Source: Paramecium tetraurelia
Taxonomy: Eukaryota > Ciliophora > Oligohymenophorea > Peniculida > Parameciidae
Assembly: GCF_000165425.1 (NCBI RefSeq)
Contig: NW_001799388.1
Span: 1-64,000 of the forward strand
DNA: 64,000 nucleotides
Reading direction: 5' to 3'
The notes beneath the pieces were generated by a model. That model ran no database searches. It was not told where the DNA came from and saw only the letters and a list, made by a program, of their open reading frames with translations. The position numbers and the translations under genes were made by a program. This document shows positions 25,778 to 37,082 of this stretch, piece after piece. How positions within the stretch are numbered: the first letter of the stretch is position 1; every line of letters begins with the position of its first letter.

Positions 25778-26239
25778 TCAAATATTAATAAATTTTAAAC
25801 AATTCTAAAATGAATTAATTAAGAGTTTGTAGAAGATCACAACACGGAGTATATTATTAATATTATTGTAGATTGAGACAATTTGATTTTCCCCAGCTGA
25901 AAAATCCATTTAAATCTTGAGAGAAAGTTGTGAGTACTTTTCTTTGTTTATTATTAAGATATTGGCTTTAAACTGGTTGTATTCAAATTATATTCATAAT
26001 ATTGTCTTAATAACCATAATCACCTCCAATCTAGTAATTTTAATTAATAAATTTCCTTTTTAAGAATTAATTTGTTTTTTTTATTTAACTCGTCATAACT
26101 TTAAACATTTAAACTTTTGCATAAATCATTGAATCAGAAGGTAAAATACTAAATTTATAAATCAAGTTTCATTTGCGAGTATATATCCAATCATGCCATC
26201 TTTATATATTTTCTTCTCTTTACACACCATTGTAGCCAT
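25778..26239 (-). pseudogene. Small gene broken twice; TA-bounded segments at both breaks
   Basis: Starts MATMVCKEKKIYKDGMIGY, then a TGA closes the frame. Protein-like text resumes in another frame (SDSMIYAKVQMFKVM to IGGDYGY), meets a second TGA, and resumes again (NQFKANILIINKEKYSQ). Neither break contains a GT-AG intron. At the first, a TA-bounded 26-bp segment (between 26156-26159 and 26182-26185) restores the frame; at the second, a 28- or 31-bp TA-bounded segment (from 25980) does. Joined, it would be a protein of ~130 residues of unknown family. It is either a pseudogene or a gene carrying unexcised IES-like insertions. Confidence 0.4.
26156..26183. mobile_element. ~26-bp TA-bounded frame-breaking segment (IES-like)
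   Basis: Two TA pairs 26 bp apart can be chosen (26156 to 26182, or 26158 to 26184). Skipping one unit joins MIGY to the downstream frame. In minus-strand orientation one end reads TATACTCG, close to the TAYAGYNR consensus; the other end matches poorly. In DNA this AT-rich, suitable TA pairs also occur by chance. Confidence 0.3.
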
Positions 26240-26813
26240 TTCAAGATTAAATAAATAGTAATATTATATGATTAATTCAATTAAAATAATATTAAATCAT
26301 TTAAAATATGCCTTTTATTTATTCTTAAAATCAATAATTTTGAAATAAATTACAAAACATGACTATTTAAATTCTCTAAATGGCTATCATTTATTTAAAC
26401 TTTATAATTTTCTTATGTATCTACTTTGAAAGAAAGTAATATTATGTCCGATATTATATATCTACACGATATATTTAAAAAATATCGAATTTTCAATTTA
26501 TGAAATTATATAGACTAAATTATTTAGTAGATTCTAGTGATCAATAATGATATCAATAGAAGGGGCATTGTACAATTTGGTATAAAATGAGAAAAAAGTC
26601 TTTTGAAGCTAGTCTTGTTAATATAATAATTATTTTTTTATAAAGTAATCAAATAAGAATAAAATCTAAACAACAATTATAAATTATTATAGGTTTCTAA
26701 TAGTATTACTTAGTGAGGTTTGATTTTAATAAATTAATGTAAATTTAATAATTAAATGTGAAGAATTTAAGGATGAGCTTAATTTGAGTAATAAACAAAA
26801 AAATGAATTAAAT
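26240..26813. other. AT-rich spacer
   Basis: About 570 bp between the broken small gene and the 3' end of the PX gene, both on the minus strand. Contains repeated ATATTTAAA-like stretches; no gene supported. Confidence 0.5.
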
Positions 26814-27792
26814 TCAACAGGATTGAATATTTTTTGGTATTTCAAATGGCTCTTTTTCCAAAGAAGAGCAATTAACTTGTTGTGAATACCTGCTACACCT
26901 ATGATGTTAATCGAATTCTTAAATAGCCTTACTTTCAAGCTTTATGCGGATGATGAAATAAACTAAAGGTTCGCTACTCACTAATTCTTTGATGCTAAAA
27001 ATTTCATTTAGATATGTTTCTAATTAGTTTTATCTCTCATGTATCTCATCTGGGTTATCAAAAGTTTATCCAATAAGTTTCCTTTTAGGAAAAGGAGGAA
27101 GTTAATTTTTGAATTACTTATTTTCCAATAAAGAATGATAATCCTTAAGCTTGCTATATCGAGTATTAAATTGATATTTAATATTCTTTTTTTAGTCAGT
27201 TAAGGTAACAGAATATAGCACGTAGTCTTGCTATTTCACGTATTCTTCAAATTTAAAATAGTATCTTTATTTATATCCGTTTGTTTTTTTGGATTAACTT
27301 TTTGATGGAGAAGAACTTACATCATGACGTTATAAATATTGTTGTTTTAATTCTTACATCTATGGCCAACAAACATCTTTAGTATATTGATGGTTTGTGC
27401 ATAATTGATTAATTGACTCTTCAAATGCTTCATTAAGTGGTTAAAGGTCTCTGATAAACGAGAATGTCCATAGCATGGATGTATTCAAGATGATTTCCAA
27501 GTATTACTACAACTCCAATCCCTAAAGAATTCTTATTAATTATTACTCTTGTTACAATATCAGTCTCAGAATGCTTAGTTCTTCCGAATAATTTTTTTTT
27601 GGGGAATTTCGGTAGATTCAATTTAAGTTTGAATTCGTGATTCTTTTATATAAGTTGCTCATTTAAAGCTCTCAAATCAGAGTATCTTTTGTAAATCACT
27701 TTAGAGTTGTGCAATCCATTCACAGTGATTTTGTAAAAAATTACATCGTTTCTTGTTTCAAAACCAGATATGGTTACCAAATACTTCATCAT
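26814..27792 (-). CDS. Protein with two tandem PX domains
   Basis: A 314-aa protein from MMKYLVTISGFETRND; one 34-nt intron; the length checks. PX1: YKITVNGLHNSKVIYKRYSD contains the Arg-Tyr that contacts phosphoinositide, then LPKFPKKKLFGR (proline-rich PX loop). PX2: YSVTLTDQKKNIKYQFNTRYS, then LPPFPKRKLIGQ and an R..LE.YL helix. Both keep the R-Y and PP/PxxP signatures, so both may bind PtdIns3P on endosomes or phagosomes. No BAR, SH3 or kinase part is present, so it may act as a bivalent membrane-binding adaptor. An upstream in-frame ATG at 27879 would add a hydrophobic leader; the double Met at 27792 is preferred. Confidence 0.9.
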
Positions 27793-28107
27793 TTTTACAA
27801 AGGAATTGTATTTTATATCAATAAAAAAATAATTATATGTATTAATTATATATAAATTAAATAAAAACGAAACAAGCATTAATAAATTGAAGATATCCTA
27901 TTAAATAATATGTTACTCAAACTTGTGAAATTAGATCTTGCTTTTTGCAACAGTGACAAAACATAATTGATATAATCAATAGTAGAAATCCAAATTATTG
28001 GAATACTTTTCTCTTAAGCAATGTTAATTTCTTTATTCAGAAATTAATAGTGAGATCAAATGCAAAACACTACATTATCAAAGATTAATATTTTAATTTA
28101 TAAAACC
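27793..28107. other. Spacer
   Basis: 315 bp AT-rich sequence between the PX gene start and the 3' end of the serine-rich gene, both minus. No feature recognised. Confidence 0.5.
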
Positions 28108-29373
28108 TCAATGCTTTTTTTTGTGATGATATTTCTTCTTCTTTTTGTTTCTACTTCTACTTCTAGAACTTGAACTGGAGCTGGAACTAGAACTCGAACT
28201 TGAACTCGAATGTAATCGTGCCAATTTCATTTCCTCTTGTTTCTTTTTGAACTCTTAAATTTTATTATAAGTGGTTTCATTCAAATTAGGTCTTGCCATT
28301 TACATGGTAAAGTCAGAATTTTGAATGACTTAACATTATACCTTTTGAATATCTACACTGCAGGGCAATTTTAAGTCAATTATTGATTATTCACTCTACA
28401 TGATTACACAATACTTGGATTCACTATTAATTTGTATATATATAATAATTACCTAATTTAATGAAATAATACACCTCCTAAAGTAGTCATGTGAGCATAC
28501 ACTTATGACAGATTTACTTTGCCACTCAGAATCACCGAATAAGGTTTCAATACCTCATTAAAAGGGTCTGTTCGCTTCTTCTTTTACACACAAAGCAAAG
28601 AGATGTTCTTTAAGACTAATGGTTGCTTCTTTAAGATCTATTGGCAAGGTATTCTTTCCACTTGCAATTCCAAATATTCATATGTAATGTCTCCGACCTT
28701 CTCAGATCGAAAGATTCCCTCAGGCTTCACCACTAAGTCGTAGGTCTGTTTAATCTCGGTTATGCATTCCTCGATGGTAAACTCCTTAGGTATTCCGAAG
28801 ATGTATAGTTATTCTTTCGATATGTTATCTAAATTGGTTATATTGGTACAATTATAGGTGGGGATGTACTGTTGGGGTTTCTCCTTCTCACGGGACAATT
28901 CTTTCTATTGGGACTTGCGATAATCACTCTATTATTCTTTCATCATATGTCCTTGTTCTTTGAGCATTTCAGTGTAGACTTTGGATAAGACTGGGATAAG
29001 CTTATCTCTCGTTTTAACGGAGACCTTTCCTTAATAAACTTTGAGCGCATCGTCATCATATTTGAATCCCACAGCTACATCAATTGTTTGTGTTTCCTTA
29101 TTAATTGAGCTAATTTGTAACAAATCGCATGGACCCTCTTTTAGAAAGAGAGATTCTTACAGCCTTTTAAATGCGTCCATGTAAATAAAACAAAAATTCA
29201 TCTTCTGGCAATCCTCCAATATACAAATCTTTGAAGTAGAAATGTATCCTAATTTCAGACTATCTCTCTTCCTTGTACTTGTCACATTGGTTAATAAAGA
29301 TCTTTTTCTCCGGAGAGGAAGATGAAGACGAGGATGATGATGATGATGAACTATTCTTTCTTCTCTTTGACAT
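28108..29373 (-). CDS. Serine-rich protein with basic tail, splicing-factor-like
   Basis: A 402-aa protein; introns at 29164-29191 (28 nt) and 28424-28452 (29 nt); the length checks. The N-terminus is MSKRRKN followed by a run of 12 Ser; the C-terminus has a second run of 13 Ser followed by RSRSR and a Lys/His tail. The middle (residues ~70-330) is globular; one part (LYIFGIPKEFTIEECI) resembles the first strand of an RRM-type fold, though RNP motifs are not clear. The RS/poly-Ser tails suggest a nuclear RNA-processing protein phosphorylated by SR kinases. It is divergently paired with a LAMMER-type SR kinase, 465 bp apart. Confidence 0.75.
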
Positions 29374-29838
29374 TAAATTTAAATAAATTATATAAATTTT
29401 TATAATTACAAGTAATAAACAATCAAATAAAGAATAACCTATAATATTGTCTAAATGCTATTCAATCAAGTAAATAGGTGAACTAATTCAACTTAACATT
29501 TGATTACACAACATACTTATTTTTGTATTTAAATTTAGGTAAATTCTATGAATTTCATTTAATCTCTATTGATGTAATAATTTAATAGTTCAATCAAGCA
29601 ACCCTTTAAAATAGGGATAAGGAAATAATTACAACGGAAATCAATAAAAATATTTAGTTAATTCTTTAAGAGAAATGGATGTTTTCATAAAAAAGGTAAT
29701 AGAATTTATTATTTAACCAGCATGCCAGTTAGTATAGGATATGTCATATAGGAGAAGATCTGAGATCTGAAATGAAAAAGGGATGATATAATCCCAAGTT
29801 TAGAATGATAATAAAAATAATTAATTTAATTTATATTA
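29374..29838. promoter_or_regulatory. Shared intergenic region of serine-rich gene and LAMMER kinase
   Basis: 465 bp separating two divergent starts. Very AT-rich with A-tracts. It must contain both promoters; no TATA or factor site can be distinguished from background. Confidence 0.4.
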
Positions 29839-31132
29839 ATGAGTTCCTCATCTAGTTCTTCATCATCGATGTCTTCATCAAGATCATCTTCCTCAAGTTC
29901 ATCATCTTCGTCAAGATACTCTCACAAAAAACAACAGCGAAGAAAAAACAAATAGAAGGAGGATTAAGATGCTGGCCATTTTGAATATCAAATAGGCATG
30001 AAAATAAAAGCAGGATAATTTGTGATCACACGATTTTTAGGAGATGGCACCTTTGGTCGTGTTTTAGAAGTTAAAACTTGTAATGCTACTTGTAATAATT
30101 ATTATGCCATGAAAGTAATATTATTTGGATTTAAAAGTGCATAAGGGCTGTGGAAAGGTACATTGAATCGGCAAAAATAGAAACCAAAATATTGTGGTAT
30201 ATTTAAGATAAGGATAAGAATGGGGCATTTAATATTGTTAGACTGTTCACGTCATTTGAAAGATATGACAATTATTTCATGGTTTTTGAGAGGGTATTTC
30301 TAAAATAATCATTAAGTTAGGGAAATCATTATATGACATAATAAAGCAGAACAATTACATTGGATTCCCGATCTAATATGTTTAATCGTTTGCCAAATAG
30401 ATTATCATCTCTGTTGCCTTCCTTCATCAGAACCAACTCACTCACACAGACCTCAAACCAGAAAATATCTTGACCACCAATTGCGAATATAAACTGGTCC
30501 CCTTCAAAGGAAAACAGTATTAATTTACGTTCCATTTAGAATCTGGGTCCCTGAACGAGAAATTCTTAAGATCATCGATTTCGGAGGAGCTACCTTTGAT
30601 CATGAATACCACAGCACTGTCATTAACACCAGATAATATCGTGCTCCTGAAGTCATTATGGGCTATCCCAAATGGAATGAGAATAGTGACATCTGGTGCA
30701 TTGCTTGTGTCTTGCTTGAACTATATACAGGTGAGATTATTGATCCCAATTATTCTAGGCGAGTTGTATTTCTAAAACAAAGATGATTTAGAACACATAG
30801 CCATGATCGAAAAAGCTATTGGACCTATGAATTACCGTCATTTCAAGAATTCCAAATATAAAACATTCTTCAATTATGATTAAAAGTACACTTATTGAAA
30901 TTAGAGGTACTTTGATTAGCATCGATCCTATTTCAAATGGAATTCAGTGGCACCAAGTGATTCTGCTATTGAAAGAGTCAAGAAATTGAAAACTTTCGAA
31001 GAATTAATACCAGCTAAACATGCCCTCTTTATTGATCTGATTAGAAAGATGCTCCAAATAGATCCTGAAGAACGTATGCCCTTACGAAAACTAATTCATC
31101 ACCAATTTTTTCAACAGGTATTCTAAGATTGA
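29839..31132 (+). CDS. LAMMER (CLK-type) dual-specificity protein kinase
   Basis: A 391-aa kinase expected to phosphorylate SR splicing factors. Five introns (30115-30137, 30294-30316, 30517-30539, 30731-30758, 30886-30906); the length checks. The N-terminus is a Ser run broken by Arg (an SR-like tail), then [11 protein letters not shown] glycine loop, YAMK lysine, [12 protein letters not shown] catalytic loop (Thr replaces Arg of HRD, as in CLK/LAMMER kinases, which have HTDLKPEN), DFGGATF, and INTRQYRAPEVI. The family signature is present as [12 protein letters not shown] (canonical EHLAMMERILGP). The C-lobe ends [14 protein letters not shown]. Divergent partner: the serine-rich gene at 28108-29373. 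Confidence 0.96.
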
Positions 31133-31224
31133 TTATCATCTAAATAAATTGTTCAGCTTATATATTCATAATCTCTTATTCATATATATTTATATCACTC
31201 AAACTTAGTTTAGTATTTAAATAA

Positions 31225-31708
31225 ATGTAATTAAAATTGAAATCCTACGAACTAGAATATTTCGATGAGATCCTTGAAAAAAAAGTGTATTTATGTCCAA
31301 TCAACAAATCTCATTCACTAAAATCCGTAGATCAGTTCATCTAACACCTACACACTTGTAAAGAAAGCGCCAATTACCAAGTGAAGAAATACATATGTAG
31401 ATTTAACTAATTTCATTGGTTTAATACTGCTAAGGTAATATGTGTAAATTATCAAAAAGGATAGAATAGTACATGAGTTCTTCTATTGCGAAGATAAAGA
31501 AACTGTTATGCCTTAAAATGAGGTCATAATAAATCAGATGAACGAAGTATTCTTACCATTAAACGAAGATCATAGTTTTCAACTCAAATAATATTTCAAA
31601 AAAGGTAATTCATAAGCTAGACCTAATTTCAGAAATTTCATTTCGGAATTTCAAAGGAGAGATCCAGAAAAAGAGTCCTCGGTCAAAAGAATTAAACTAA
31701 ATTAATGA
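31225..31708 (+). CDS. GTSF1-like protein with two CHHC zinc fingers
   Basis: A 152-aa protein from MQLKLKSYELEYFDE; one 25-nt intron (31435-31459); the length checks. The first finger is CPINKSH then FIQHLHTC (C-x5-H-x10-H-x3-C). The second is CRFNQFH then VHEFFYC (C-x5-H with a longer His-Cys gap). Paired CHHC fingers near the N-terminus followed by an acidic/low-complexity tail are the layout of gametocyte-specific factor 1, which partners PIWI proteins. In ciliates such a protein would be expected in the scanRNA pathway that guides genome rearrangement. U11-48K and TRM13 also carry a CHHC finger but only one. Confidence 0.8.
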
Positions 31709-31911
31709 CTTTGATTATTAATTCTATAATCAAAATATATAATAAATTTATAAATTTAACAACAAACAAAGACAATATAGGATAATAGCTATATATATCA
31801 ACTTTTTAAAACCTAGAACAAACATTAGAAATAAGAGAATATCGAAAATTAAGTGATTAATTATTTTCTAACCAATAAATTAGTTCCTTTCATTATTTTA
31901 ATTAAAAAAAT

Positions 31912-33364
31912 TCAAAGCCAAGTTTCTTACATTTGAGTATTTATTTGCTGCCACACCTATAATACTGTCTACATCATCTTATTAAAATGTTTGTTGTATT
32001 GATCAGTAAATGTTTCATATTCATTTTTGAAGTTCTCCACAAATTTACTCATGTTTTTTTAATGATCGTTCAATTATGTCTAAATCAATGCTTATTACTC
32101 AGGCTAATTAAATAAATGAATATTAATACAGCGTATTTGGCACTAGTCAAAGCAGCTGCATGATCAGTTATCGATTATTGTAAATCAGCTCTATATTTAA
32201 CAATATTCAAAACTACTTCCATGTCTAATAAGTATTACTAGCCTAATTTTCAACATATTATTACATCAATCGTGTAGATTATTGGCATTACACTAGCAAA
32301 GGAGTCTCTTAATGCTATTGATATTGTTTCGCATTTCGTATTCATATGCTCTTTATACCCAATATCATTCTGGATCTCGTCAAAAAGAGTAGACAATTTC
32401 ATAAATTGTTTGCTCTGTTCAAATTTATTTAGAAATGTCTTTTCTAATTAATCCCTAATATTCTTGATCTTAACCTTCTAGATATTGATTTCCTATACAG
32501 CAATTTAGCAATATTTTTCCATTTCGTTGTCGTTGTTTTGTGGATCTAATATGGATCATTAAAATAAATACTAAAGAATATATTTCCAATTTTTCCAAAT
32601 GCATTTACAACCATATTTTTACTGACATTTATCGATAGTTTCTATTGTTTTTATGCTTGATAGTTCTGTACCAGTTTTTTGAAGTCCTAATCCTATAAGG
32701 TCATAAATTTTTCAATAATTTCACAATCCTTTAATTATAAGTGACTCAGAGTTTTTCTTAAAAATTCTTCAAGACCCTTTTATCGCTATGATCTAATAGA
32801 ATTAGTATAGCCTGTTATGTTGAATTTAGCCAACATGTTCTTTTAAGGGATTGAAGGTATAATGATACCTGGGAAGTTTTCAACGAGCTCTTCGAAAAGC
32901 CACTCAAAATCAGAATATTATCTTGTAACAAGTGCCTTATCATTTTCATCAATATAACTTTCAATTTCATAAAAAACAGTCTCGTATTTTAACAACTATT
33001 AATTGATTTCCACATTCTTAAAACAAAATTTTCTTTCCATAGCTTTGTTTATCTTTTTCGATAAAGGAGGTAACTAATTAAAATTTAAACAGCATACTTA
33101 GACAGGCTGAATCTTCGGTTTAACAATTTATGTACTTTCGTATGGCTTAGTATCTATAGAAACTGAGTCCTGTTCTTTAGGTGGAATAACAAATTCATCC
33201 AGTCCTGAATGGTAAATATTTTGTTAACTGTATTGAGTCTCATTTTTTTCCATTTAGAATTCATCACTTGAATCCAAGACTTCAACGTCATCCATTTTTT
33301 TAACAGTTTGAAGTTGATTAAGAAATTTGTGATAATCACATTGTGGTTATTCTTCATCTGACAT
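31912..33364 (-). CDS. Sorting nexin (PX plus BAR-like region)
   Basis: A 457-aa protein from MSDEEQPQCDYHKFL; three introns (26, 27 and 26 nt); the length checks. An acidic N-terminal ~110 residues is followed by a PX domain: YETVFYEIESYIDEND, then ALVTRQYSDFEWLFEELVENF (the Arg-Gln-Tyr-Ser contact), and IPQKNMLAKF. A long helical C-terminal half (residues ~250-457) with heptad-like Leu/Ile/Phe and many charged residues fits a BAR domain, as in SNX1/2/7-type proteins that tubulate endosomes. Neighbour: convergent with the GTSF1-like gene, 203 bp apart. Confidence 0.88.
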
Positions 33365-34100
33365 CCTAGCAATTAAATTAATAAAATAAAATATAACAAA
33401 ATCAAAATATGAATATATGAAATACATTACAATCCACAATACTCTTTAGTAAAATTACTCTACTATCTTAGTTATCAACTGCTCAAATGATTAACACAAG
33501 ATTGTTCAATTTTTTAAAACTATTTCTATATTTTAATTATTATAACTCAATATTGTTTCAAATATACAAAATATATCCATCCTAAATTATAATATTAGGA
33601 ATATAATATCGAATTGAAAAATTACAATAGAATATTTTAATATATTGATTATTTTCATTTTTTTTATGTATTAGCTCGATTAATTAGGTAGTCCACAATT
33701 TCTTCTATTTGTTCAATGAATAAAAAGAGAGATTCAGTTCTATTTATAGAAGTTATCAGTATTCTATGAATAAATCTTTTTTATATTCATATTTAATGTT
33801 TAGAATAATAAAAGTTAATAGAATTTATGTTTATGTAGGTAACATAAGTACATTACATACTCTTATCAAAATATTACATGATACTACTATGATATTTCAT
33901 TCTTAAATTAAGGTTTCAAATGTTCTTTCAAACTTATTCGATATTTATTGAAAACAAATCTTTCATTTATTGTTATCAATAGATTAAATTTTTTAGAAAT
34001 TTATTATTTTTGCTTCTGGCTTATAAAAATAAAGTGTTCTTTTGATTATTATTTTGAATTTTATCAGTCTTTTAGTCATAATCAAAATGTTAAAATTTGC
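33365..34100. other. AT-rich spacer
   Basis: About 730 bp without supported genes; it includes the promoter of the sorting nexin gene. Short ORFs here are background. Confidence 0.5.
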
Positions 34101-34720
34101 CCTATTTAGTTTTTGTTGTTATCTTTTATTTTAAGATTTTAATATTACCTACACAATTACTTAAATTATATAACATATAATTTAGCAATCTCATGATAAC
34201 TTTGTTTTATGCTTGAAGAGTGTGTTTTAATTTCCCTTGTCTTTGTTCGAAATTGAAATAAACTCAATATCTTAATCAAAATATACTAATTTGAGTAGAA
34301 AACAACACTTGCTTTATGTTGTCTCTTCTTATATATCAAGTAACTCAAATGCATAATTATTAAATATCTTTTTCCTTAATTCTTGAATATTCACTGTGCT
34401 CTCTACATATTACTCTAATTTATTGGATTCTAAAAATCTGCTAACTTTTCAAATATTTCACCTTTCAATTTCTCTAATTTACCTAAATTAATGCTCTGAC
34501 CCTGCCAAAAGGTATTTAATATATATATTACTAAAATATAAATTCTGCCCTTTCACAGTTTTACTTTTACCATTAATTTCAATGTTTTTTCTAGAATAAA
34601 AATAATTCTGAATGACTGAATAGGAATTATTTAGAATACAATCCACTAAAGTTTAAATTATTTATCATCGTAGCATTAATCTTGAGATAATTGATAATCA
34701 TATCTATTTTTATACATATT
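34100..34720 (-). pseudogene. Minus-strand gene relic
   Basis: Protein-like pieces follow one another on the minus strand: NIEINGKSKTVKGQNLYF, then GKLEKLKGEIFEKLADF, then NIQELRKKIFNNYAFELLD. Each lies in a different frame, and I see no GT-AG introns to join them. Composition is typical of local genes, so this looks like a decayed gene rather than chance. Family unknown. Confidence 0.35.
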
Positions 34721-34746
34721 TATTAAATAAACTTTGATTAATATTA

Positions 34747-34953
34747 ATGAGCAAACCTGGATTAGGTCTAAACTCATTTCATTTGGTTTTCATTGAAAAA
34801 TCATATGGTGACATCGACGAAGGGCAGCGAATCTATTCTGATAAAACTATGAGATTTGATGAAGAAATCATGATCTGCTTTTTCCATCAGAAAGAAAAGG
34901 TCACCTAAATTGTAGACAATAAAAAGAAAACTATAAAGCAATGCTTGAAATGA
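34747..34953 (+). CDS. Small unknown protein (68 aa)
   Basis: Uninterrupted ATG-to-TGA frame beginning MSKPGLGLNSFHLVFIEK and ending in a Lys-rich tail (DNKKKTIKQCLK). Balanced amino-acid composition unlike the flanking AT-rich DNA. No motif. It could be a complete mini-protein or the first exon of something lost. The next minus-strand gene ends about 140 bp downstream. Confidence 0.45.
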
Positions 34954-35089
34954 GGAATCTCCAAATCATGACTTTATAATATTCTTTATATTCTGTTCTT
35001 ACTTACGTACTTTAATTAACAAATCAAAAGCAGTTTATACTTTAAACCAAATCATAATGAGAAAATCTTTAATTACTACTCATACAACT

Positions 35090-36892
35090 TTTATAAACAT
35101 TGTCAATCCTCTGTTCCTCAACTTTTCAAACAAATTTCACAACTCCATCCAAAACTCATTTATTAACTTATTGTTCACTGTAGATAATCGCTATAAATAA
35201 ACTGTCTCATTGTTATATCATACGTCATCGCTTAAGAGTATCCAGCTGAAATAATTAGTTTTTCTTCTCAAAGTAAAAATCTACATAAGTACTCCCAAGT
35301 TTATTCTTGAGAAATTTCATCAAACGACTGATTTCTTAAGCAAATTCAAATTTGGAATAAAATATCCTTCTGCTTTGAGATTTTAACTTATGAAAATTTA
35401 TTTAGACTATTCTTATTATAAATGATTTAATTCTCCAAAATATACAAAAAATCCTAAATATTCAAAATTTTTATTAATTCTCTTTATTTTTCATATCCAT
35501 CTTAATATAATTTTTAATAAATTCGGAAAAAAGAGAACTAAGATAAACTATACATAGAAAAAGTTGTCGTTATTCCTTTATGAATTATTAGAGGATTGTT
35601 TCAATAATCTAAAGGTATTGAATACTAATAAATCCATAATTTGTAGATATTCATTTTAATAGAGTATACTAAAATCTGTTATTATTAATACCTACAGTGT
35701 GATTTGAGACTTAGATATTAGAAAGAAGCAATGATGAGTATTTATCAGATTTTATCATTGATGATTTCTTCTAGATATAACTTCACCAAATTTAAAATAA
35801 TTGGAACTCTTTAAACAGACTCACACAAATAATATTCTTCTTATTAAAAGCAATTACTCCACCTTGCATTTAATACTATCAATCCATCATAAGATAATAT
35901 TTGTTATTATGCATAGCCAATTTTGAATTGTAACAATAATATATATATTGTGGAACTACTAATCATAATATCTAGTTATGTTAAGCCTTATATACTGTAA
36001 TTAACAATTTCAACATAAACTATTTCTGGAAGGATGCTTCTAATATTTGAGTTTGCTTTTGAAATCCTTTTAAAATGAAATGCTTGGAGACATCTACCTT
36101 TTCCAAATCAGTTTAATAAATTAATATAATATCATTTAGAAAAGGATTATCTGAAGAATTTTAACTTTTTAGTATTTAATTCAAAGCAGGTTTTATATTG
36201 AAAGCGCTTAAATATTCCATCCATATATTAGTCCTTTTCAAACACTTAGATCATTTTTTTAGATATTTATGTAACAATTTGTTTTCAATATTAGATCTAT
36301 CTTTTATAATACTTTTGAGTTTACATGTTATCTGATAACATATTGTTTTTAATCAACTATTAAAATGAAGCTAACTTTAATAGAAAGTAAATATAATCTT
36401 GTTAAACTTATGTTTTAATTGATAAATTAGAATCTCCAGAATTTGATACTAAAATAAATAAGTAGTTCTTGTATTAAACTTACTCAAGCTTTGAAATTTT
36501 GTATTTTAATTTGATTTACTTTATATATAATTAAACTTACTTATATTTTCGAATGTTAATAAATTACTAAAATTCTATGTCATTAAGAAGCTAATCTAGA
36601 AAGATGTGGCTTTAGATTTATATTTACTCCAAGATTTTCAAACTTTACTATTTCAATTTATAGGATTGTAATATCCACCCTAATTGAAGTAGCATATTAT
36701 TTTTGTACAGGGACACAATTACAGTAATGCTCCCAGAATATTTGAGAGACAGATACTAAGTTCATCATAAAATGCCACTTCTTAAGATTGTTGGAACTTC
36801 ACAAAATTGGGTTTGAGAGCGAAGGTTTATTGGATTGTGCCCAAGAGTTGGTATTCTTCTGAAATGGAGGGTTACAAAAAGGTGCTCTACAT
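35090..36892 (-). CDS. Unknown gene, exon structure only partly resolved
   Basis: Begins MQSTFLQPSISEEYQLLGT; introns of 29, 22 and 35 nt can be placed in the first 500 bp. Further on, strong coding stretches appear (LNDIILIYQTDLEKVDVSKHF; QRVPIILNLVKLYLEEI; RLSTVNNKLINEFWMEL), but at least two joins are unclear and the frame may be broken. The 3' end is either at 35137 or, with one more intron, at 35090. The protein would be ~500-560 residues, helical, without membrane spans. No family recognised. Confidence 0.5.
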
Positions 36893-37082
36893 TAATTTAA
36901 AATGTGAATGAGTTTGTTTAAGTAAGAGAGACTAAAAAGATTTAAATAAATTTAGTTTTTTTTGAAGTGGTGTATAAAAAACATTAAGATGTTGAAATTT
37001 AAATATTAAAGTTGAATACTATTGTTTTTGGTTTGATATATTAAATTTATGTGATTTGAATGATATAAAATATTATAATAAA

